DNA of 64,000 nucleotides from Actinopolyspora saharensis. Its GTDB lineage: Bacteria > Actinomycetota > Actinomycetes > Mycobacteriales > Pseudonocardiaceae. Below the pieces are notes generated by a model. That model had not been told where the DNA came from, did not search any database, and worked only from the letters and a program-made list of their open reading frames with translations. Positions 7,263-16,230 of the stretch are shown here, piece by piece (the stretch's first letter is position 1; each line of letters starts with the position of its first letter). The DNA lies in the NCBI RefSeq assembly GCF_900100925.1, contig NZ_FNKO01000002.1, positions 868,001 to 932,000 of the forward strand. The letters run 5' to 3'. The translations under genes and the position numbers were made by a program.

Positions 7263-9271
7263 GAGCGGGCCAGCGGGTTGGGGGCCGGGACGTAGCGCTG
7301 CTCGGTCACCAGCCCGGACAGGCGCATCGTCAGCATGGTCTTCAACGGCCACGGCTCGTGCAGCAGCGCGGCGGCGTCGGCGCGGGCGGCGGCCGCCTCC
7401 TCCGGGGAGCCCGCCGCCGCGACCAACCCGGCGAAGCAGCTCCGCACCCGCTCGGCGACCACCCGCCACAACACCCGCTCCGGGCACCCCGCCGCCGCAG
7501 CCAGCGCGGCCACCAGCTCCCCCAGGTGGTTGACGAACAGCGGGAAGAACAGCTTGTTCCGCAGCGCTTCCGGATCGTGGCAGCACACCCCCGTCCCCTC
7601 CAGCAGCCGCGGGCGGCGCCCCGAGCGCCGCAACCGCTCCCCGAGCACGCGGGCCCCGCCCAGATCGCGCACGAGCCACGACCTCGGTCGCCCGGAGCGC
7701 AGGACCAGCACGGTGTTCTGCGGATGCGGTTCCAGCGCGATCCCGTAGCGCACCAGCAGGGTGAGCAGCGGGGACAGCCCCAGGTCCAGGTGCGCGCCCA
7801 GCCAGCGGCGGGCCACTTCGCACCGGGACGGCCGACCGCCACCGCCCGCGCCGTCCACGGCCCGCCGCTCGGTCAGCACGTCGTGGAGCAGGGGGTGTCC
7901 GGTCAGCGGGGAGCGCGCCGACAGGGCGGCCACCGGCAGGGCGACCTCCCCCGGGTTCGTCGACTCCGCGGGGTCCTCGCGCAGGATCGCCCCGAGGGAG
8001 CGGTTCCGCGCCCTGGACCGCTCCGGCGACTCCGCGGCCGACTCGCCGAACAGCCGCGGATCGTGGCGCATCCCGACGAGCTCCCGGCAGACGGCGAAAC
8101 CAGAGCCGCCCAGCCGGTCCGGAGGTGCGAGCGCGGGATCCGCGGCGGCCAGCTCGCCCAGCAGCCCCGAGATCCGTGGACCGTTGTGCACCGCCTCGGC
8201 GGACACTCCCCGCACCGCTCCGGTCAGCCGCACCTCGAGCGCGGTCTTGACGTGCACCCCGGCGCGCTCGCCGCGCTCGCGCACGTCGAGCGTGCGGGTC
8301 GACATCAGCGGACGCGCCGGAGCGGTGGCGGAGAGCACCGTGACGGCTCCGCTGCTGAGCGCGGCGCCGTGCAGCCGGGGCAGCGCGTGCCGCAGCTGGT
8401 GCGGGTGCACGGGGATCAGCGCGTGCTCACCGGGGGCGAGCCCCCTGCGCACCAGCTCGGACTCCGCCGAGTCGGCGGTGGCCGGAACGGTTCGACGCAG
8501 TTCGGCGCGGAGGGCTTCCGCCGGATCTCGCTCACCCGTCGCGGTGGCCCCGGACACCAGTCGCCGGGGAACCGCGACCAGCCGCAGGTCGAACTCGGCC
8601 CCGAACTCGGGGGCGTAGCGCCGGGCGTCCCCCGGCGACATCCCGGTTTTGATCTTGGCTACCGGCTGCAGCGGGTGCCCGTCCACCACCCACTGCTCGA
8701 AAGCGGTCAGCAGCGGATCGTCCGCCCCCTCCGCGATGCGCAGGGCGCGCACCAGCTCGGTGAACGGCCGGGTCCGCACGTTCGAACGCTCCCCGGCCAC
8801 CGCCCGCACCCTTCCGGCACGTCCCTCGCACGCGCGCCGGGCGCGCGCGAGTCCGGAGGCGCTGTCGGCCACATCGGCGCGCAGGCGCAGCCAGGCGTCC
8901 GGATCCCCCTCCAACAGCCCGGCCCGCCGGAGCACGTCGAGGAATTCCACGGGATCGTGCGGGTCACCCCGCGCACCGCCGTCCCAGGAGGGCGCGGAGA
9001 CCGGCGCGCGCAGCTCCCGCCTGCCCGTCTCGGTGACGATCCCGGTGGGCAGGACCACCCCGCGACGGGCGGCCTCGGCCGGGTCGATCCACCCCTCGCG
9101 CACCAGCGCCGAGACCAACCTGGACAGGACGGTCCACCGGGCCGAAGCACGCCGGTCACCGCAGTCCCCCGTCCCCGCGACGTCTCCGGGAGTGCTCGCG
9201 GCCGGAACCACGTGATCGCTGTCCACACCCTCATGCTGATCTTCGGAGCCGCCGGGGACAACTCCCGTCAC
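7259..9271 (-). CDS. NRPS-independent siderophore synthetase, IucA/IucC family (first of pair)
   Basis: About 670 residues from GTG 9271; internal GTGs about 15-20 residues later are possible starts. Same fold as its downstream neighbour: RTRPFTELVRAL, VDGHPLQPVAKIKTGMSP (about 196-213), EHALIPVHPHQ, VKTALEVRLTG, ALEPHPQNTVLV, SWLVRDLGGARV and a C-terminal FhuF-like region. Two motif deviations stand out: GHPLQP where many members have GHPxHP, and EPHPQN where EAHxQN is usual. These suggest a different substrate or weakened adenylation compared with the partner. The pair probably catalyses successive steps of one siderophore. No DtxR/IdeR iron box was found by eye upstream. Confidence 0.88.
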   Translation of the reverse strand: MTGVVPGGSEDQHEGVDSDHVVPAASTPGDVAGTGDCGDRRASARWTVLSRLVSALVREGWIDPAEAARRGVVLPTGIVTETGRRELRAPVSAPSWDGGARGDPHDPVEFLDVLRRAGLLEGDPDAWLRLRADVADSASGLARARRACEGRAGRVRAVAGERSNVRTRPFTELVRALRIAEGADDPLLTAFEQWVVDGHPLQPVAKIKTGMSPGDARRYAPEFGAEFDLRLVAVPRRLVSGATATGERDPAEALRAELRRTVPATADSAESELVRRGLAPGEHALIPVHPHQLRHALPRLHGAALSSGAVTVLSATAPARPLMSTRTLDVRERGERAGVHVKTALEVRLTGAVRGVSAEAVHNGPRISGLLGELAAADPALAPPDRLGGSGFAVCRELVGMRHDPRLFGESAAESPERSRARNRSLGAILREDPAESTNPGEVALPVAALSARSPLTGHPLLHDVLTERRAVDGAGGGGRPSRCEVARRWLGAHLDLGLSPLLTLLVRYGIALEPHPQNTVLVLRSGRPRSWLVRDLGGARVLGERLRRSGRRPRLLEGTGVCCHDPEALRNKLFFPLFVNHLGELVAALAAAAGCPERVLWRVVAERVRSCFAGLVAAAGSPEEAAAARADAAALLHEPWPLKTMLTMRLSGLVTEQRYVPAPNPLARS

Positions 9272-9315
9272 CCGCCTTGCGCAGTCGCCCCGGGCGAGCC
9301 CTGGGCACCGGCGCC

Positions 9316-9357
9316 CGGATACCGGAATGCTTAATCAGCTCGGAAAGCGGGTATCCG
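9316..9357. promoter_or_regulatory. Inverted repeat between divergent genes
   Basis: Arms CGGATACC (9316-9323) and GGTATCCG (9350-9357) are separated by 26 bases. It lies between the siderophore operon and the small gene at 9421. It could be a spaced operator or a hairpin in a 5' leader. No match to the known iron box. Confidence 0.35.
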
Positions 9358-9420
9358 AGACGGAGGCGGGCAACCACGAGTGAACGCGAGCCCGGACGAA
9401 CGACCTGCTGGAGACCCGGA

Positions 9421-9639
9421 ATGGCCAACACCGCTCACTTCAGGCTGGGAGACGACGTGGCCGCCCCCTCGGTGATCGTGCGGGACGACCGCGGCGCGGA
9501 GATCGTCGAGCTGGAGCTGCCTCGGACCGCGTCCGAACCGCCGCACGCCGACGACGAGCTGCTCGCGGCGGGCTGGAACCGCAGCGCCGACTGGACCACC
9601 ACCGACGACGGCTGGGTCGCCCCGGTCGTGTCCGCCTGA
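9421..9639 (+). CDS. Small acidic conserved-type hypothetical protein
   Basis: 72 residues from ATG 9421, with a GGAG sequence about 10 bases upstream. Composition is acidic, beginning MANTAHFRLGDDVAAPSVIV and ending GWVAPVVSA. No known domain was recognised. It ends 40 bases before the next small gene, so the two may be co-transcribed with the membrane protein at 10142. Confidence 0.6.
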   Translation: MANTAHFRLGDDVAAPSVIVRDDRGAEIVELELPRTASEPPHADDELLAAGWNRSADWTTTDDGWVAPVVSA

Positions 9640-9679
9640 AGTCGCCCAGGAAAGCACCTCGGCACGAAGGAATCCGCGA

Positions 9680-10015
9680 ATGACGGAACAACTCCCCATC
9701 CCCGAGTTCGACGAACTGCCGCTGACGACGATGCAGCACCGGATCCGCTCGCTGGAGGAGGAACAGCTAAACACCCTGGTCGAGCACGAGCGCGCCCACG
9801 CGGACCGGCCGCAGGTGCTCGAACTGCTCAACACGCGGTTGGAGGAACTCCGCGCGGGAGCGACGCCGACCGAAGGCGGCGAGGGCAAGCCCGCGGACCA
9901 GCCCGAGCACGGCAGGGGAGGCTCCGACGTCACCCCGAAGGCCCCGCGCAGCTCCGACCGCCCCACCATGCACGGCACCTCGAGCCGCTCCGGATACGGT
10001 ATCGAGCACCGGTGA
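9680..10015 (+). CDS. Hypothetical protein with an N-terminal helical LxxLxxxxLxxLVEHERAHADR-type module
   Basis: 111 residues. The first 55 residues form a compact helical module (LPLTTMQHRIRSLEEEQLNT, then LVEHERAHADRPQVLELLNT). It matches the pattern of a small domain found in several actinobacterial proteins, including lipid-droplet-associated ones, in which a conserved YE/HE-x-AHxxR block precedes a final helix. The remaining half is polar and likely disordered. Family membership is from memory of the pattern, not a search. Confidence 0.6.
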   Translation: MTEQLPIPEFDELPLTTMQHRIRSLEEEQLNTLVEHERAHADRPQVLELLNTRLEELRAGATPTEGGEGKPADQPEHGRGGSDVTPKAPRSSDRPTMHGTSSRSGYGIEHR

Positions 10016-10141
10016 CGGCCACGGGTGAAAGCCACCCGCGGACAGCACCCGCGCCGCGGCTCGAGGAGCCCGGACGAGCGAGCACCCGCCGCGGAACACC
10101 CGCCGACCCGAACAGCGATTCTCTCCCAGGGAGCGAGGTCA

Positions 10142-11281
10142 ATGCCGCGTTTGGGGCTGATCAGTGATCCGGACTCCCCCGATCACGTGGCCAGGGCGCT
10201 GGCGCAGCAGCTGCCCGAACAACTCGAGGAGCACATCGGCGGTTCCGAGTGGGTCGTGGAGGTGGTGTGCGATCCGGTGGTGGCGGGGCGCAGCAAGGGC
10301 AAGGACATCCTCGACACCATCGAGAACCAGCGCACGGCGCAGCGCTGGGACTACGCGATCGGAGTCACCGACCTGCCGCTGCGCACCAGCAGTCGACCGG
10401 TGCTGGCCAACATCGGCGGGGAGCACCCCCGTGTCGGGCTCGTCTCGCTGCCCGCGCTCGGTGGGCTCCAACCGCGCCGCCGGGCACGTCAGATGATACT
10501 GCAGGCCGTCGACGAGATCCTCAGAGCCACCGAGGAGTCGCGCGGAACGGAATCCGCCGAGGAGCAGCCCCGGAAGAGAAGGCGTGGCCTGCACAGCGCG
10601 CTGACCGAGCTGCTCGCCCCCATCCGCAGGGAGGAGCCGGAGGGAACGGCCATATCGGTGCGCTACCGGGCCACGAAGTGGCGCGGGCGGGCGCGGCTGC
10701 TCTCCGGGATGGTGCGCAGCAACACGCCGTGGCGTCTCGTGCTGGGCATGTCCGGGGCGGTGGCCGCCTCCCTGGCCACCTCGGTGTTCGGGCTGACCTC
10801 GAGCACGGTCTGGCAGATCGGCAACATGCTGGGGCCGGCGCGCCGCGGAATCGTCGTCGCCGGTGTGATCGCGCTGATGGCCACGTGGCTGATCCTCACC
10901 CACCGCCTGTGGGAGAAACCGCACCACTCGCACGACCGGGAGCAGCGCGTGCTCTACAACGCCTCGACCGCGACGACCGTCACGATCGGGGTCGGGTTGA
11001 TGTACGTGACGCTGTTCCTGGTGAACCTGGCCCTGGCGAGCCTGCTGATCGACCCCCAGCTGCTGAGCAGCAAGCTCGGCGGAACCACCTCGTTCGGCGA
11101 CTACCTCGGGCTGGCCTGGGGAGCCGCCTCGATGGGCGTGGCCGCGGGCGCCCTGGGATCCGGGCTGGAGGACGACGCCACGGTGCGTCGTGCCGCGTAC
11201 GGGTACCGGGAGGCCCAGCGCAGGGAGAGCCAGCAGCGGGTCGAGCAGCAGCAGGAGCAGCACGGTCGGAACGGCGGGTGA
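10142..11281 (+). CDS. Conserved actinobacterial membrane protein of unknown function
   Basis: 379 residues from ATG 10142, preceded by AGGGAGCGAGG. The first 170 residues are soluble: MPRLGLISDPDSPDHVARAL, then a region with IGVTDLPLR and GLVSLPALGGLQPRRRARQM. About four transmembrane segments follow (residues about 205-350). The tail is Gln/Arg/Glu-rich. The soluble half reads like a sensor or binding domain, but I recognise no family with a known role. Likely last gene of the 9421-11281 transcription unit. Confidence 0.65.
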   Translation: MPRLGLISDPDSPDHVARALAQQLPEQLEEHIGGSEWVVEVVCDPVVAGRSKGKDILDTIENQRTAQRWDYAIGVTDLPLRTSSRPVLANIGGEHPRVGLVSLPALGGLQPRRRARQMILQAVDEILRATEESRGTESAEEQPRKRRRGLHSALTELLAPIRREEPEGTAISVRYRATKWRGRARLLSGMVRSNTPWRLVLGMSGAVAASLATSVFGLTSSTVWQIGNMLGPARRGIVVAGVIALMATWLILTHRLWEKPHHSHDREQRVLYNASTATTVTIGVGLMYVTLFLVNLALASLLIDPQLLSSKLGGTTSFGDYLGLAWGAASMGVAAGALGSGLEDDATVRRAAYGYREAQRRESQQRVEQQQEQHGRNGG

Positions 11282-11401
11282 GCCCCTCCTGCCCGGCTGG
11301 GCTCCTCCCGGAGGGGATCCCGTACTGCCCCGACAACTGCTCCGCGGGCCCGAGGACCGCGGGCTGCGGCTTGCGGGCTGCCGGCCGATGCCGAAACGTG
11401 C

Positions 11402-12247
11402 TCAGGGGCGCCTGCTCGCCGGGGCCGCCCGTCGCCACTCGTTGAGCCGCTCGTGGCTGCGCACCAGGCGCAGGAAGCTCGTCAGCCCTATGCCGCCCAC
11501 GGCGTTGCCCAGGACGGTCCAGCCGAAGAACACCGCCCAGGTCCCGTAGCCGTAGCCCGCTCCCGCGTGGATGCCGCCGAACAGGAACAGGGTGTCCAGC
11601 ACCGAGTGGTACATGCTCAGCCCCGCCATCAGAAAAGCCGTGGTCAACGAGGCGAGCACCCGTGCCACGTCGTCGGAGGTGCCGATGCGCATCCTGGTCA
11701 GCAGGGTCATGACGCTTCCGGCCAGCACGGCGAGCAGGAAGGTGCGCAGGGTGTAACCGGACTCGGCGAAGGTGCGCCCGGTCTCCACGGCCACCGAACC
11801 CAGTTCCGGGAAGGCGACCACCACCATCCACATGCTCAGCCATCCCCCGAACAGGTTGCCAGCCAGCGTGATCGCCCAGAACCGCAGCAACCGCCACCAG
11901 CCCGCCTCCTTGGCCAGCACCACGGCGATCGGAACCAGGAACCCCTCGGTGAACAGCTCGCTGTTGCCCAGCAGCAGAGCTATGAAGCCCACCCCGAAGG
12001 CCAACCCCGCCAGCAGCTCGCTTCCGGTGGCCTGCTCGACGGCCAGGAAGGCCAGCACCCCCAGCGATATCTCCACCCCGGCTATGACGCCGCTGGCCAG
12101 CAGCTCGGCGACCGTCCGGAAGAGTCGCGGGCGACCACGGGCCACTATCGCGTCGAAGGCCCGCTCCACCTCGTCCTCGCGCAGCGGAGCGTGCCTGCCC
12201 TTGCTGTCGGTCCCCAGCTGCTCGTCGTCCTGATCTCCGCTAGCCAT
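11402..12247 (-). CDS. Formate/nitrite transporter (FNT) family channel
   Basis: 281 residues with six hydrophobic segments after a 40-residue charged N-terminus. LLLGNSELFTEGFLVPIAVV is the FNT signature region (GNxELFTE), and AGNLFGGWLSMW and GGIHAGAGYGYGTW mark later half-helices. FNT proteins are pentameric channels for small monovalent anions such as formate or nitrite. The long cytosolic N-terminus resembles the YfdC-type branch, whose substrate is unclear. ATG 12247 follows no strong ribosome-binding site. Confidence 0.85.
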   Translation of the reverse strand: MASGDQDDEQLGTDSKGRHAPLREDEVERAFDAIVARGRPRLFRTVAELLASGVIAGVEISLGVLAFLAVEQATGSELLAGLAFGVGFIALLLGNSELFTEGFLVPIAVVLAKEAGWWRLLRFWAITLAGNLFGGWLSMWMVVVAFPELGSVAVETGRTFAESGYTLRTFLLAVLAGSVMTLLTRMRIGTSDDVARVLASLTTAFLMAGLSMYHSVLDTLFLFGGIHAGAGYGYGTWAVFFGWTVLGNAVGGIGLTSFLRLVRSHERLNEWRRAAPASRRP

Positions 12248-12341
12248 CGGCCTTTCCGCACCGTCGTCACCGGAATCGGCAAACGCGCGGAGTCATTGTG
12301 CAGTCGAGGAGGAAACCACGCCCGCCGAGCAGGCGGCGGGC

Positions 12342-12360
12342 AAGCGGCGCAGCCGCTTTT
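12342..12360. terminator. Short GC hairpin with T-run (+ direction)
   Basis: AAGCGGC-GCA-GCCGCTT followed by TT, between the 3' end of the LAL regulator and the FNT gene. The T-run is on the plus strand, whereas both neighbours are on the minus strand, so function is doubtful. Confidence 0.25.
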
Positions 12361-12391
12361 CATCACCCGCGCGAACCGAGCCGGGCGCTCT

Positions 12392-15127
12392 CTAAGAGCC
12401 CAGCGTCCTGGTCAGCTCGACCCGGGAGCGCACCCCGAGCTTGACGAAGACGTTGCGCAGGTGGTGCTCGACGGTGCGCTCGCTGATGCAGAGCCGCTCG
12501 GCTATCTCGCGGTTGGTCGCCCCCTCCGCCACCAGGGCCGAGATGCGGGACTGCTGCCCCGTCAACTCCGGCACGGCACCCCCGTCGTCCCTCGGGAGGG
12601 TGTGCCCGGCGGCCCTGAGCTCGGCACGGGCCCGGTCCGCCCACCGCTCGGCCCCGTAACGGCGGAAAATGGTGTGGGCCTCGCCGAGCAGCCCCCTGGC
12701 GTCGGTGGGCCTGCGCGCCCTGCGCAGCCGGCCGGCGTACAACAGCTCCGTCTTGGCCAGTTCTAGGGAGTTGCCGCTGCCCCGGTGCAGCTCCACAGCG
12801 GTCCGGAACCTCTCCTCCGCCTCGGAGGTACGCCGGGCCAACAACGCGTGGCACCGGTGGGACAGCGCCAACCGCGCCGTGCTGCCGGTGGAGGTGACCC
12901 AGCGGTCGAAGGCCGTCAGCAACCGCTCCGCGTTCCCGACCTCCCCGCAGGACACGGCCGCCTCCACGAAGTGCGGAGCGGCGAGCACCCCCACGGCGGG
13001 GTTGGAACCACCGGTTCCCGATCTCATCAGCCGCAGCCGCCTGGACGCCTCGGCCGGCCTGCCGTCGGCGAGTTCGGCGCACGCCGCTCCCCAGCTGCCG
13101 AAGGCGTCCGGACGTCCGAGCCCCCTGCCGGACATCTCCTCGGCGAAAGCCCGGTCCAGGCGCACCCGCACCGTTTCGAGGTCTCCGCGCAGCGCGGCCA
13201 CCAGCACCAGCAGGACCAAGTGGTCGACCGCCAGGTTCCGCTGCCCGAACCCCCTGGCCAGACGCAACCCCTCCAGCGCGGTGGACTCCGCTTCGGCGTA
13301 CCGGTCCAGGGACAGCGCGGAGAGGCACCCGTAGACGCGGGCCCACGGCTCCTGGGCGGTGCTCCCGTCCCGACGCGCGAAGTCACGCGCCCGGCCTGCG
13401 AGTTCGCGGGAGGTCTCCAGCAGACCGAGCGTGAACGCGGCCTGGCTCCCCCAGATGATCGACATGGGGTCGGCCGCGTCCCCCGCCAACCGCACCACCC
13501 GCCGCAGCGGGGGCACGGCGGCCGCGTGGCCGCCCCGGAAGGTCGCCGACATGCCCTCGAAGTGCTCGAGCATCAGCGTGACCTCCGCCGTTTCCTCCCG
13601 GCACCTCAGCCGTTCGGCCCGGTGGGCCAGCGCGTAGTAGCCCCGGTAATCCCCGGTGAGGCAGCTGGCCTCCCCGGCCAGCATCAGGGCCCGGAACGCC
13701 GCTCGCCTGTCGGTGCCGAGCAGGGCCTCCGCCGCGGTGGCCAGGCTCCTGCCCGCCGTGGCCGGGTCGCCGTCGCAGAGTTCGAGCCCACCGCGCAGCA
13801 GCTCGCCCGCCGCGCGTGCCCGCACCTCGCGCACCAGCGGCCCCGCACTGCGGGACAGGGCGCGGGCCCGCCGCGTGTCCCCGCCCGCCCACGCCTCGCG
13901 TCCCGCCGCGAGCAGCCGGTCTCCCCTGTCCGCTCCAGCGGAGCAGTGGGTCGCGGCCAGCTCGTGCAGCTCGGAGGCGAGGCAGTAGTCCCGTGCCCTG
14001 CTCGCCGACTCGGCGGCCCCGGCCAGTTCCGCGAGCAGTCGCCCTCCGAAGTCCTCACCCGCCGCGCAGCGGTGCCGGACGGCCCGCGCCCGGTCCCCCT
14101 CCCGTTCGAGGACCTCGGCCAGTCGCAGGTGCGCCTGCCGTGACTCCGCTGGGCAGACCCGGTCCAGCAGCCCGATGCGCACGAGGTCCTGGGAGAAGCA
14201 CGCCGTTGACTCGGAGAGGTGAATCAGCCCCGCGCGGAAGAGCTCGCTCCACGCCCCCGGCACGGCGGAATCCTCGGGGGCCGCGCGGTGCACGGTGTCC
14301 ACGCTCAACCGTTCCCCGACCATCAGCAGCAGAGCCAACCTGCGGGCCGGAGGAGTGAGCCCGCGCAGCACGCTCTCCGCCTCGGTGAGCAGCCTCCCGT
14401 CCGGCGGCAGCCGCGGAGGGGCGAGCCCGGCGGCGCGCTCCGCGGTGAGCGACTCGGCCACCTCGGACAGAACCAGCGGATTCCCGCCGCAACGAACGAG
14501 CGCGTCCTCGACCACCTCGGGAGCCGGCGAGCACCTCGCGCGCTCGCGCAGCAGTCGCGCCCCGGCCCACTCGTCCAGCGGTTCGAGGTCGATCCGGTCG
14601 AAGCCCTCCAGCGGGTCCACCTCGGACTCCCGGCCCAGCGGGTCGGTCTCCACCGCGAACACGAGCAGCAGCGCGAGCCGGTGGACCCTGCGCCCGAGCA
14701 TCCCCAGCACCCGCAGCGAGGCCGGGTCCACCGAACCGGCGTCGTCCACGCGGAGGAGCACGGGACCGCGGCGACAGCGGGCGGCCAGCTCCCGCAGCAG
14801 CGCGGTGCAGCACGCGAACTCGTCCTCCTCCGACGGGTGAACCGCTTCCAGGGCCGGTCCGTCCGAGGGGCGCATCCGGTCCAGCGCGGACAGCGGGATG
14901 CCGCGCTCGGCGCGCGTCCCGCGCAGGTCGACGGTGGTGAATCCCGCGTCGCGGCCCACCCACTCGAGAAGGGTCGTCTTCCCGCTGCCGCGCGGTCCCG
15001 TCAGCACCACGACGGAACCGTTCCCTCCCGAAGCTCGGGATATCCTCTCCCGCAGTCCGTCCACTGTGCTCTCGCGGCCGTGCAGCCGGGGCGAGGGTCC
15101 GGCGCGACCGGTGTTGCCGTCCGACAT
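12392..15127 (-). CDS. Large ATP-binding LuxR-type regulator (LAL family)
   Basis: 911 residues from ATG 15127 (MSDGNTGRAG), with CCCGGAGAC upstream; an upstream in-frame start lacks support. Order: P-loop TGPRGSGKTTLLE (Lys50), Walker-B-like VLLRVDDAG (about 120), a NACHT/AAA-like central part, a long helical TPR-type region rich in Ala/Arg/Leu, and a C-terminal LuxR helix-turn-helix in about the last 57 residues (GATNREIAERLCISERTVEH). LAL proteins activate catabolic or biosynthetic genes upon ligand binding. It is divergent from the secreted lipase at 15410 and is the obvious candidate to control it. Confidence 0.9.
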   Translation of the reverse strand: MSDGNTGRAGPSPRLHGRESTVDGLRERISRASGGNGSVVVLTGPRGSGKTTLLEWVGRDAGFTTVDLRGTRAERGIPLSALDRMRPSDGPALEAVHPSEEDEFACCTALLRELAARCRRGPVLLRVDDAGSVDPASLRVLGMLGRRVHRLALLLVFAVETDPLGRESEVDPLEGFDRIDLEPLDEWAGARLLRERARCSPAPEVVEDALVRCGGNPLVLSEVAESLTAERAAGLAPPRLPPDGRLLTEAESVLRGLTPPARRLALLLMVGERLSVDTVHRAAPEDSAVPGAWSELFRAGLIHLSESTACFSQDLVRIGLLDRVCPAESRQAHLRLAEVLEREGDRARAVRHRCAAGEDFGGRLLAELAGAAESASRARDYCLASELHELAATHCSAGADRGDRLLAAGREAWAGGDTRRARALSRSAGPLVREVRARAAGELLRGGLELCDGDPATAGRSLATAAEALLGTDRRAAFRALMLAGEASCLTGDYRGYYALAHRAERLRCREETAEVTLMLEHFEGMSATFRGGHAAAVPPLRRVVRLAGDAADPMSIIWGSQAAFTLGLLETSRELAGRARDFARRDGSTAQEPWARVYGCLSALSLDRYAEAESTALEGLRLARGFGQRNLAVDHLVLLVLVAALRGDLETVRVRLDRAFAEEMSGRGLGRPDAFGSWGAACAELADGRPAEASRRLRLMRSGTGGSNPAVGVLAAPHFVEAAVSCGEVGNAERLLTAFDRWVTSTGSTARLALSHRCHALLARRTSEAEERFRTAVELHRGSGNSLELAKTELLYAGRLRRARRPTDARGLLGEAHTIFRRYGAERWADRARAELRAAGHTLPRDDGGAVPELTGQQSRISALVAEGATNREIAERLCISERTVEHHLRNVFVKLGVRSRVELTRTLGS

Positions 15128-15330
15128 GGCAACAGTGTCTCCGGGTGTCAGGGTTCCGGAAAGGTACAACCGGACCATCGAGCACTATTCCCGTTGGAGC
15201 TCTCCGGCCCGGTGACGGGGGCTCCGCGGCGGAGCAACTTCCGCACGAACAGCTCCGGCGATCGTTTCCCGGAAGACTCCCGCGAACCAACCGCGGTTGT
15301 CCCTCGGAGAACGTTCCGGTGAACGCACAC

Positions 15331-15344
15331 CGGTGATTTCACCG
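15331..15344. promoter_or_regulatory. 14-base perfect palindrome upstream of lipase
   Basis: CGGTGATTTCACCG, flanked by ACAC on the left and, two bases away, GTGT on the right. It is 66 bases before the lipase ATG and in the divergent region shared with the LAL regulator. A regulator binding site is likely; which protein binds is inference. Confidence 0.5.
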
Positions 15345-15409
15345 ATGTGTCCACTTCCTCCTCGGTCGGAGACTCGGCGCGTCCTGTCGAAACTCACCAG
15401 GAGGATTTC

Positions 15410-16075
15410 ATGCGCAGGAAAATCGGCTTGTTGCTCGCGAGCGTGGCCCTGGCCGCGCTCGGCTCCCCCGCCGTGGCCAACGCGGCGGAACCGAACCCCG
15501 TGGTGTTCGTGCACGGCTACTCGGGAAGCTCCTCCAACTGGTCCGCCGCCGAGGCCCGGTTCAGGCTGAGCGGGTACGCGGACTCCCAGTTGCACTCCTT
15601 CGAGTACGACTGGAGTCAGTCGAACGAGCGAAGCGCGGCCGAGCTGGCCGGATACGTCGACGACGTTCTCGCCGAGACCGGTTCGGAGAAAGTGGACATC
15701 GTCAACCACTCCATGGGCGGGCTCGTCAGCCGCTGGTACATGAAGGAGCTCGGCGGTCACACCAACGTGGGACACTGGGCCTCGCTGGCCGGAGCCAACC
15801 AGGGGACCACCTCCGCGAGCACGTGCCTGCAGAACGCCTCCTGCCGGGAGATGACGCCGGGATCGGACTTCGAGGAGCAGCTCAACTCCGGTGACTGGAC
15901 TCCCGGCGACTCCGAGTACGCCACCTGGTACTCGGCCTGCGACGGGGTGATCATTCCCTACACCAACACCCGGGTGGTGGGCGCGGACAACAACCGCACC
16001 AGCTGCACCACGCACATCGGTTTCCTCAGCGACACCTCGACGCTGGGCGAGGTGGTCGACTTCCTGCAGTCCTGA
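15410..16075 (+). CDS. Secreted lipase/esterase, alpha/beta hydrolase (LipA/class 2 type)
   Basis: 221 residues from ATG 15410, with AGGAGG six bases upstream. A Sec signal peptide MRRKIGLLLASVALAALGSP ends at ANA-A (about residue 26). The mature part opens with NPVVFVHGYSGSSSNW, the oxyanion-hole region of small bacterial lipases. Catalytic triad: Ser101 in NHSMGG, Asp178 in CDGVI and His202 in THIGF. Four cysteines (139, 145, 177, 199) could form two disulfides, as expected for an extracellular enzyme. It likely hydrolyses short- to medium-chain acyl esters outside the cell. Divergent from the LAL regulator. Confidence 0.93.
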   Translation: MRRKIGLLLASVALAALGSPAVANAAEPNPVVFVHGYSGSSSNWSAAEARFRLSGYADSQLHSFEYDWSQSNERSAAELAGYVDDVLAETGSEKVDIVNHSMGGLVSRWYMKELGGHTNVGHWASLAGANQGTTSASTCLQNASCREMTPGSDFEEQLNSGDWTPGDSEYATWYSACDGVIIPYTNTRVVGADNNRTSCTTHIGFLSDTSTLGEVVDFLQS

Positions 16076-16092
16076 CCCGAGAACACCGGTGA

Positions 16093-16150
16093 GCCCCGCA
16101 GCGGGGCCGCTCCCCCAAGCGCCGCGCACGGCCTCGGCCGCGCGCGGCGC
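16093..16150 (+). terminator. Tandem GC hairpins after the lipase
   Basis: GCCCCGC-A-GCGGGGC (16093-16107) is followed by GCGCCGCGC (16119-16127) pairing with GCGCGGCGC (16142-16150). This is a plausible transcription end for the lipase. Confidence 0.5.
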
Positions 16151-16230
16151 CGCTGCGCGCCGTCCCGGCGGAAGAGCTGCTCCCAGGGTGGCGGCTGTCC
16201 GGTGTCGTCCCCGTCGGATACCTTCACCCC

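Noticed and set aside
7263-7823. N-terminal extension of the second siderophore synthetase frame
   Set aside because: The extra 187 codons are Gly/Ala/Arg-rich and lie inside the upstream synthetase; the GTG at 7262 with GTGA overlap is the better start.
5916-9334. Very long plus-strand frames across the siderophore synthetases
   Set aside because: Low-complexity Arg/Pro/Gly translations opposite two genes with clear IucA/IucC motifs.
9272-9420. DtxR/IdeR iron box for the siderophore operon
   Set aside because: Looked for the TTAGGTTAG-type palindrome; not present. Only an unrelated inverted repeat was found.
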